Assembly (NCBI GenBank): GCA_016946835.1
Contig: JACVTC010000031.1
Location: 1,110,001 to 1,140,000, forward strand
Length of the DNA: 30,000 nucleotides
From: Neocallimastix lanati (nom. inval.)
Lineage: Eukaryota; Neocallimastigomycota; Neocallimastigomycetes; Neocallimastigales; Neocallimastigaceae
Direction: 5' to 3'
The translations under genes and the position numbers were made by a program. Position 1 is the stretch's first letter. The number at the start of each line of letters is the position of its first letter. The notes beneath the pieces were generated by a model that did no database searches, had not been told where the DNA came from, and saw nothing but the letters and a program-made list of their open reading frames with translations. Below are positions 12,601 through 30,000 of the stretch, piece by piece.

Positions 12601-12950
12601 CTCCAACAATGAATACCTATGGACCATGTTCCTTTGGTACAATGTTAGATTGTCTCAGTCAATGTCAAGTATTATATGATTTCTATAGTGATAATAAAAA
12701 TACTTTCTCTGAACGTAATCAAGAAATAATAGATGATATAGTATATATATTTGAACATACTACTTTAATTTTAGTCACACAAATAGCTCTCGTTCTTCGT
12801 TCACAAAATCAATCCTATCAAACTAAAATTGAAATTAAATCTGAAGCTAATGAACTTAAAAATCAAAAATGTAAATTAAAGGGTATAGATCAAGAATTTT
12901 TAAAACAATTATGGGAATTTTTAAAGGTTCATGAAAAAAGTGTTAATTAA
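6687..12950 (+). CDS. NUP188: nucleoporin NUP188 (inner-ring scaffold)
   Basis: Exons: 6687-6712 and 7076-12950, giving 5901 nt and 1966 residues. NUP188 is a large alpha-solenoid of the nuclear pore inner ring that binds NIC96/NUP93 in the family. Motifs shared in order with animal NUP188 (from memory): HYFQERTSLL near residue 90, GPIFIAWAAFL, an SH3-like insert region near 495-555 (NGQTYVTK ... GRLVSSSAPYIIQWQYNYSVW), TSCIYCLKAFLP, GKYPITLAFLDLVNTAI, SLLEQALL, GFMGIYENQ and SFGTMLD near the C-terminus. Two charged, probably disordered linkers lie near residues 1023-1052 and 1739-1804. The start is not the TTG at 7098: a 26-nt exon MLKSDSKI joins through a 363-nt GTATAT..TAG intron to continue RTNQNIFELFESLNH. 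NUP205/NUP192 is the related alternative, but the motif order fits NUP188 better. Confidence 0.92.
6713..7075 (+). other. sole intron of NUP188
   Basis: A 363-nt intron, donor GTATAT at 6713 and acceptor ATGTAG ending at 7075. It splits an Arg codon (AG|A) after the ninth codon begins. It contains several in-frame stops and is much more AT-rich than the flanking exon. No other upstream ATG opens the downstream frame, which has no ATG of its own before the conserved FELFESLNH segment. Confidence 0.82.
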
Positions 12951-13047
12951 ATTATAAATATATATATATAATATATAATATATATAAATTAAAAAAAAAA
13001 TAAAATAATCTAAATAAATAATTTATTATTCAATTTATAATAGTAAT

Positions 13048-13086
<39 letters not shown>

Positions 13087-13177
13087 TTTTTAATACAGAT
13101 CAATCAATAGAAGGTTATTGAATTAATATTGAATTAATATTATATTAATATTATATTAAATAAATATATTTAAATAC

Positions 13178-13211
<34 letters not shown>

Positions 13212-14274
13212 CTTGTTTAAAAAAAATATATATAATAATATAGTATATATATATATAATATTTGCATTTTTTTTTTTTTTATTATTATTAAAAGTTTTTT
13301 TACAATGAAATTTTTATTCATTATATTTTAATTTCATTTTCTTTTATTTTTATTTTATTATTATTATTATTATTTATTAATTTTTTAATAATTCATTTTC
13401 TTTATTTTAGTTAATTCAATATTTTTTTTTTTTCTATTCAATACTTTTTTTTTTTTTTTTTTTTTAGCATTATTTATATTATATTTATATATTTATATAT
13501 TTATATATATAAACATTAACAAGTATTTTATATTAGAATATATTAAATATATTAATCTATATTTTTTTTTTCTATTTATATATCAATAATAATATAATAA
13601 TAAATAAATAAATAAAAAATTTAATATATATATAAATGATAAATGATAATAACTAATAAAATAATTAATAATATTTATTAATAATAATAATTTTATTTTA
13701 TTTTTTTTTTTTTTTTTTTTTTGTCCATTTCTTTTATCACTTTTTATTTCTTACTCTTCTTACTCTTCTTATATTATATATATTATAATTTTATTGTTAT
13801 TAGGTTTAAAATTATAAAATATTAGAAAAAAAAAAAAAATAAATAAATAAAAATTAATATGAGAAATCAATATTAAAAGAGATATAAATTTAATATTTTC
13901 TTTTTTTTTTTTTTCTATTTATTAATCAATTTCTAAAAATTTTAATATTCAATTACTAGATAATTAATTAATCTTACATAAAAAAATTTTTTTTTAAAAA
14001 AATTTTTGAATATATAAAAAGTTTATTATAAAATAATAATAATAATAATAAAACAATTTTTTCATTTTTATATAATACAACCATTTTTTATTTACGAAAT
14101 TGAAAAAAGAATTAAATTAGATTTTTATTCTTTCATTTTATTTAAAGAAAAATAAAATAAAAATAGAATTAAAAAAAAAACACTCAAAAATATATATAAT
14201 ATTTAATTTTTTTTTTTTTTATTATCATATATTTTTAATAGTTTATTTATAAAGATTATAAGATTATTTTAGTA

Positions 14275-14312
<38 letters not shown>

Positions 14313-14461
14313 AAAAATAAAAAGAAAAAAAAGTGTATAAAAATTATGATTTTATTTTCAATATTTTTCATTTTATAAAAAATATAATTAAAAATAATAT
14401 TTTTTCTTTTTTTTTTTTTTTTTTTAATTTTTATTATCTTTTTATCTCTAATAATGGAAGA

Positions 14462-14502
<41 letters not shown>

Positions 14503-14586
14503 TAATATTGTTATATAATTTTTATTTATATATATAATTTAATTATAAATTTTTTTTTCTTATTATATTTAATTTATTTATTTGCT

Positions 14587-14632
<46 letters not shown>

Positions 14633-14655
14633 TTATCCTATTAGTTAATTTACTT

Positions 14656-14686
<31 letters not shown>

Positions 14687-14951
14687 GGTTTTATTTTTAA
14701 TTATTATTATTGATCTTATGGATAAGTAGTATTATTTAAATAATAATAATAATAATATATTATTATTATTATAGGTCATTAATTAAAATAAAAATATTTC
14801 ATTTTGAATATTCTACTTTTATAGTTTTGTATTAAAAATTTGAATTGATTTTAAAAATTTTATAAAAAAATTAAAAAAAAAATTTTTTTTCATTAAGATT
14901 TCTAAATTTGTATATATATATATATAATATAAAAGATGGATTGATAATACT

Positions 14952-14985
<34 letters not shown>

Positions 14986-14995
14986 TAAATTTTGA

Positions 14996-15027
<32 letters not shown>

Positions 15028-15106
15028 TTGTTGTTGTTGTTGTTGTTTCTTTTCTACTTTTTTTTTTTTTTTCATTATTTAATTATTAAAAATTTTTGTC
15101 ATTTTT
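12951..15106. other. convergent intergenic spacer, homopolymer rich
   Basis: About 2.15 kb between the stop codons of NUP188 (plus) and the PI4-kinase (minus). No coding exon was seen on either strand. It holds an A33 run at 13051-13083, (AAT)n at about 13180-13211, and then many T runs on the plus strand, of which the longest (about 40 T) is near 14589-14630. Other elements are a (TTA)n at 14465-14501, an A run at about 14957-14983 and a short (TTG)n after 15029. Both 3' ends must lie here. Confidence 0.8.
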
Positions 15107-26670
<11,564 letters not shown>

Positions 26671-27959
26671 ATATCTTTTATTATTATTATTTTATTTTAT
26701 TTTGTTTTTGTTTTTGTTTCTATAGGTTAAGAAATTCTAAATATCTAAATTTTATGTGAAATGTTTTTTTTTTTTTTTTTTTTTTATTTATTTTAAAAAT
26801 ATATATATATTAAATGATATAGCAATGAATTTCTGTTTTTGGCAATAGGTTATGATATTTATTTGCTTGTTTGTTGTTTGTTTGTTTGTTTTGTTTAATT
26901 ATATTCTATAGAATTTATTTATTTATAATTTTTATTTTGTTTTTATTCATTAGTTTTCTTTTATTATTGACCGATAAATTTTGTATGAAATAACTTTTTT
27001 TATAAAGAAAAAAAAAAAATTATATAATATATAAATATACAAAAAAAAATAATAATAATAAAAATAAAAATAAATTTTAGAATATGAATTTATTAATAAT
27101 AATATATACCAAAAATAAAAAATATATATATATATATATATAAATTTAGTAATTTCAAGGAAACAATTAAATATAAAAAATATTATAAACAAAATGGATA
27201 CACAACAATTTCTAGGCTCATATAATAAAATTAAAAGATAATATTTATATATTTTAATTCCACAATTAATGTAAATTTTTTATTAAAAAAAATAATAATA
27301 AAAAAAAAAAAAAAAAGATAATTAAATTAAATGGAAATAATTTAAAATAATTAAAACAAATATATTCATTAAATAATAATAAATAAAAATATTTTCATAT
27401 ATATACAAAATTTTTTTCAGGTTTGGAATTAAAATAAATAATTATTATCAATTAAAATACATTGATATATATTATTATAAATAACCTTTAATAAAATAAA
27501 TACCTCTTTTATTATTAATATGTATATTACATTACCTTTTTAAAAAAAAAAAATATTGAATATTATAAAAACAAAATAAATATTAAAGAAAATAAAAATA
27601 AAGGAATAAAAAAATGATTATAATAAAATAAAAAAAAAAAAGTTAATAAGATTTAAAATATAAAATATAATTATTAATATAATTTTATTATATATTATTT
27701 TATGTATTATATATTATCTTCATTGATTTAATTATTAGTTATATTAATAACAATAAATAATTGAATAATTGAAAAATACATAATTGAATAATAAATAATT
27801 GAATAATAAATATTAAATATAAAATATTAAATAATTGAATAATAAATAATAAATAATAAATTATAAATAATAAATTATAAATAATAAATAAATAATAAAA
27901 TAAATAAATATTAATTATTTAATATTAAATTTTAAATATTAAATATTAAATAATAAATA

Positions 27960-28081
27960 ATAAATAATAATAAATAATAAATAATAAAAAGAATTAAAAG
28001 AGTATTTATTAATAAATAATAGAATAAATAATAAATAATAAATAATAAAAAGAATTAAAAGAGTATTTATTAATAAATAAT
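27960..28081. repeat. 61-bp tandem duplication
   Basis: The segment AAAAAGAATTAAAAGAGTATTTATTAATAAATAAT appears twice with G residues offset by exactly 61 bp (for example 27991 and 28052). The repeat unit also contains AAATAAT runs. The first and second units cover about 27960-28020 and 28021-28081 and are nearly identical, so the duplication looks recent. Confidence 0.85.
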
Positions 28082-28425
28082 AAATAATAATTAATAAATA
28101 ATTAATAATAAATAATAATAAATAATAAATAATTTAAAATTAATACTTTATAAATAAAAACATTTATTTATTATCCATATAAATCTATACATATTTTGAA
28201 TTTATTATAGGATATATTATATATTAATATTTATTAGAATTATATATAATCTACTAAATTAAAATATATTTTTTAATATATTAATGTTTATATAAAAAAA
28301 ATAATAAATTTTGGTGATTTAATTCAAAATGGTTTCAGAATAACATATATTAATTTTGACTGATAATATGTTTAGGTATTTATTTTTTATTTATTAGAAA
28401 ATAAAAACATTTTAGCAAAATAATT

Positions 28426-28500
28426 AAATAATAAATAATAAATAATAAATAATAAATAATAAATAATAAATAATAAATAATGAATAATAAATAATAAATA
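28426..28500. repeat. heptanucleotide (AAATAAT)n array
   Basis: About ten copies of a 7-bp unit AAATAAT, with a single A-to-G change (AATGAAT) near 28481. Similar but broken heptamers fill much of 27830-28135. The period of seven distinguishes it from the trinucleotide repeats elsewhere in the window. Confidence 0.85.
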
Positions 28501-28541
28501 AAAATAAATAATAAATAAAATGAAATAAAAGAAATAAATAG

Positions 28542-28686
28542 TTAATAATTCATTGAGTAGTACTAAATAATGAATTATAATAATAATAATAATAATCAAT
28601 TAATTGATAATTAAATTATAATAATATAAATAAATAAAAAGAGGTGTTAAAAAATTAGATTTATGAATTACTCAATGATTTATTAA
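28542..28686. repeat. spaced 18-bp inverted repeat
   Basis: 28542-28559 (TTAATAATTCATTGAGTA) is the reverse complement of 28669-28686 with one mismatch. The arms enclose 109 bp. Inside, ATAATTCATT is also inverted as AATGAATTAT a few bases on. There are no clear target-site duplications and no coding sequence between the arms. Confidence 0.65.
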
Positions 28687-29274
28687 TTTTTTAGTATCTT
28701 TTTTTTTTTTATTACATAAATAAAAAAAAAATGATTATTCTATTTACCAAATTAATGTCAAATGTCAAAAACATTATAATCATAAATTTTAATTTATACT
28801 ATGTACTGTATAAACTAAACTTCATCTTCTTTTATTTTTATTTTTATTTTTTTATTTAATTTTTTTTTTTTACTTTATTTTATATATATATATTTTTTTT
28901 AATATCATAAATGATAAAATGTTTTTATATTTAAATAGTATAATTTAAATTTGACAAAAAAAATTGTTATAAATAAGATGCGGTATACAGCTAAACAAAA
29001 AAACAAAACAAAAAATAAACCTTTACGTTTTTATTTAAAGATTTATTGATCATAAGATTAATAAAGACATTATTAAATATAAAAAAAAAATATTATAATT
29101 ACTAAAATTAAAGTATTTATATTTTATATACTATTATTTATTATGATCATTCAATGTTAAGCATCATCAAAAAATATTATTAAAAATAAAAATTTTAATA
29201 ACCTAACCTTTTTTCTAAAAATGATTTATTTATTTATTTATATATTTATTAAATGCCTTTTAATGAAATAATTA

Positions 29275-29305
<31 letters not shown>

Positions 29306-29624
29306 TTTAAAAAAATTATTGAAAATATGAAAATATAATAATGAATATAAAAAAAAAAATGAAAATTATTTATATATTATAGAAATTAAAAATAAAAGAG
29401 AAAAAAAAATTTAAAGATATACTTATTTTTTTAAAATATTAAGTATATATTTATTATTAAATAAATTGAATAATAATAATAAAAAAAATTATACAATAAT
29501 TTTTACTAATAGTTTCATATAAAAAATAATTTTTTAAGAATAAATTAAAAAAAATAATAAAAAGTAATATATATATATTTTTTTTCTTTTCTTCTTTTTT
29601 TTTTTTTTCTTTTTTTTTTTTTTT

Positions 29625-29818
29625 TTAATGATTAATAATTTGTTCTATAATATCACTAATATTAAAGTTGTTAATATATAATTCCAATTGTTGATTTTCC
29701 CTCTTATAATCTTCTTTAATAGATGATTTTTTTTCTTCAGTTGCCCATGGATACTTTTTATCAATATTTGGAATTTTTTTACAATCTTGTGGTCTTCTAA
29801 TGTAGTCAGAAGAATTTT
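29625..29818 (-). CDS. last exon of an unrecognised gene, partial
   Basis: The minus strand shows an acceptor (ATATAG at 29824-29819) followed by an open frame to a TAA at 29627-29625, about 63 codons. After two bases that finish a split codon it reads NSSDYIRRPQDC, then a Lys/Glu-rich stretch including KKYPWATEEKK, and ends FNISDIIEQIINH. It is charged, probably helical, with no signal or membrane segment. A second frame is also open over most of this stretch, but the chosen one has AT-ending codons and a composition like the neighbouring exons. The upstream part of the gene lies beyond the right edge; 29819-30000 looks like intron. I do not recognise the family. Confidence 0.55.
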
Positions 29819-29913
29819 CTATATTATTATATTTAAATATTAAACATTAAATATTAAATATTTATTATATCAATAATTTTTCTTTTTTATTCTTATCATT
29901 TATTATTATTAAC

Positions 29914-29944
<31 letters not shown>

Positions 29945-30000
29945 TTTTTTTTTTTAATTTTTATTTTGATTATATATTTTTATTGAATTAATTTTTGGAT
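29819..30000 (-). other. probable intron of the right-edge gene
   Basis: It contains an ATT/TTA run at about 29919-29942, a T12 run, and stops in all minus-strand frames. It leads to the acceptor at 29819-29820. No donor can be fixed inside the window. Confidence 0.5.

Larger units (their letters stand above)
26671..29624. other. large intergenic region, repeat rich
   Basis: Nearly 3 kb between the PI4-kinase start codon and the last exon of the next minus-strand gene. It holds T runs, TTTG/TTG-rich sequence at about 26860-26895, (TA)n near 27122 and 29275-29296, and a broad field of AAATAAT-type repeats (27740-28135 and 28426-28500). A 61-bp tandem duplication and a spaced inverted repeat also lie here. 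The PI4-kinase promoter should lie at its left end. No credible gene was found; two tiny less AT-rich islands (27194-27241, 28978-29049) encode only 15 and 23 codons. Confidence 0.75.

Noticed and set aside
28387-28599. 70-codon Tyr/Leu/Ile frame on the minus strand
   Set aside because: It is the heptamer AAATAAT array read as protein.

Overview
This is very AT-rich nuclear DNA from a eukaryote. It holds spliced protein genes separated by almost pure A+T sequence full of poly(A)/poly(T) tracts, (ATT)n and (TA)n microsatellites. Coding exons stand out because they lose the homopolymers. All but one of the splice junctions I placed are ordinary GT..AG introns (GTAAGT, GTATGT or GTAAAT donors, T-rich acceptors). 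The large minus-strand lipid kinase carries wording I associate with fungal Stt4 proteins rather than animal PI4KA. Together with the base composition this makes an early-diverging fungus, most likely an anaerobic gut fungus (Neocallimastigomycota), my first choice. A dictyostelid amoeba is the main alternative.

Layout, left to right: (1) 8-2251, plus strand: METTL5-type 18S rRNA adenine methyltransferase, ten exons, N-terminus at the window edge and possibly frameshifted. (2) 3028-5701, plus: an unrecognised helical protein of 446 residues in nine exons, whose ATG sits directly at the end of a 45-nt A tract. (3) 5702-6686: intergenic, with two perfect hairpins back to back. (4) 6687-12950, plus: nucleoporin NUP188, 1966 residues, with a 26-nt first exon, one intron and one 5.9-kb exon. 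(5) 12951-15106: convergent intergenic spacer, T-tract rich on the plus strand. (6) 15107-26670, minus: type III phosphatidylinositol 4-kinase alpha (Stt4/PI4KA), 1885 residues in 29 exons. (7) 26671-29624: intergenic, with heptamer and 61-bp tandem repeats. (8) 29625-29818, minus: last exon of an unrecognised gene that enters from the right.

These are unlinked housekeeping functions (ribosome modification, nuclear pore, plasma-membrane PI4P synthesis) and there is no sign of a functional cluster. I found no tRNA or rRNA gene, transposon protein, viral gene or CRISPR array. The exon models were built by hand. Every junction keeps the frame, and the exon lengths sum to whole codons (606, 1341, 5901 and 5658 nt). 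Transcript evidence was not available.
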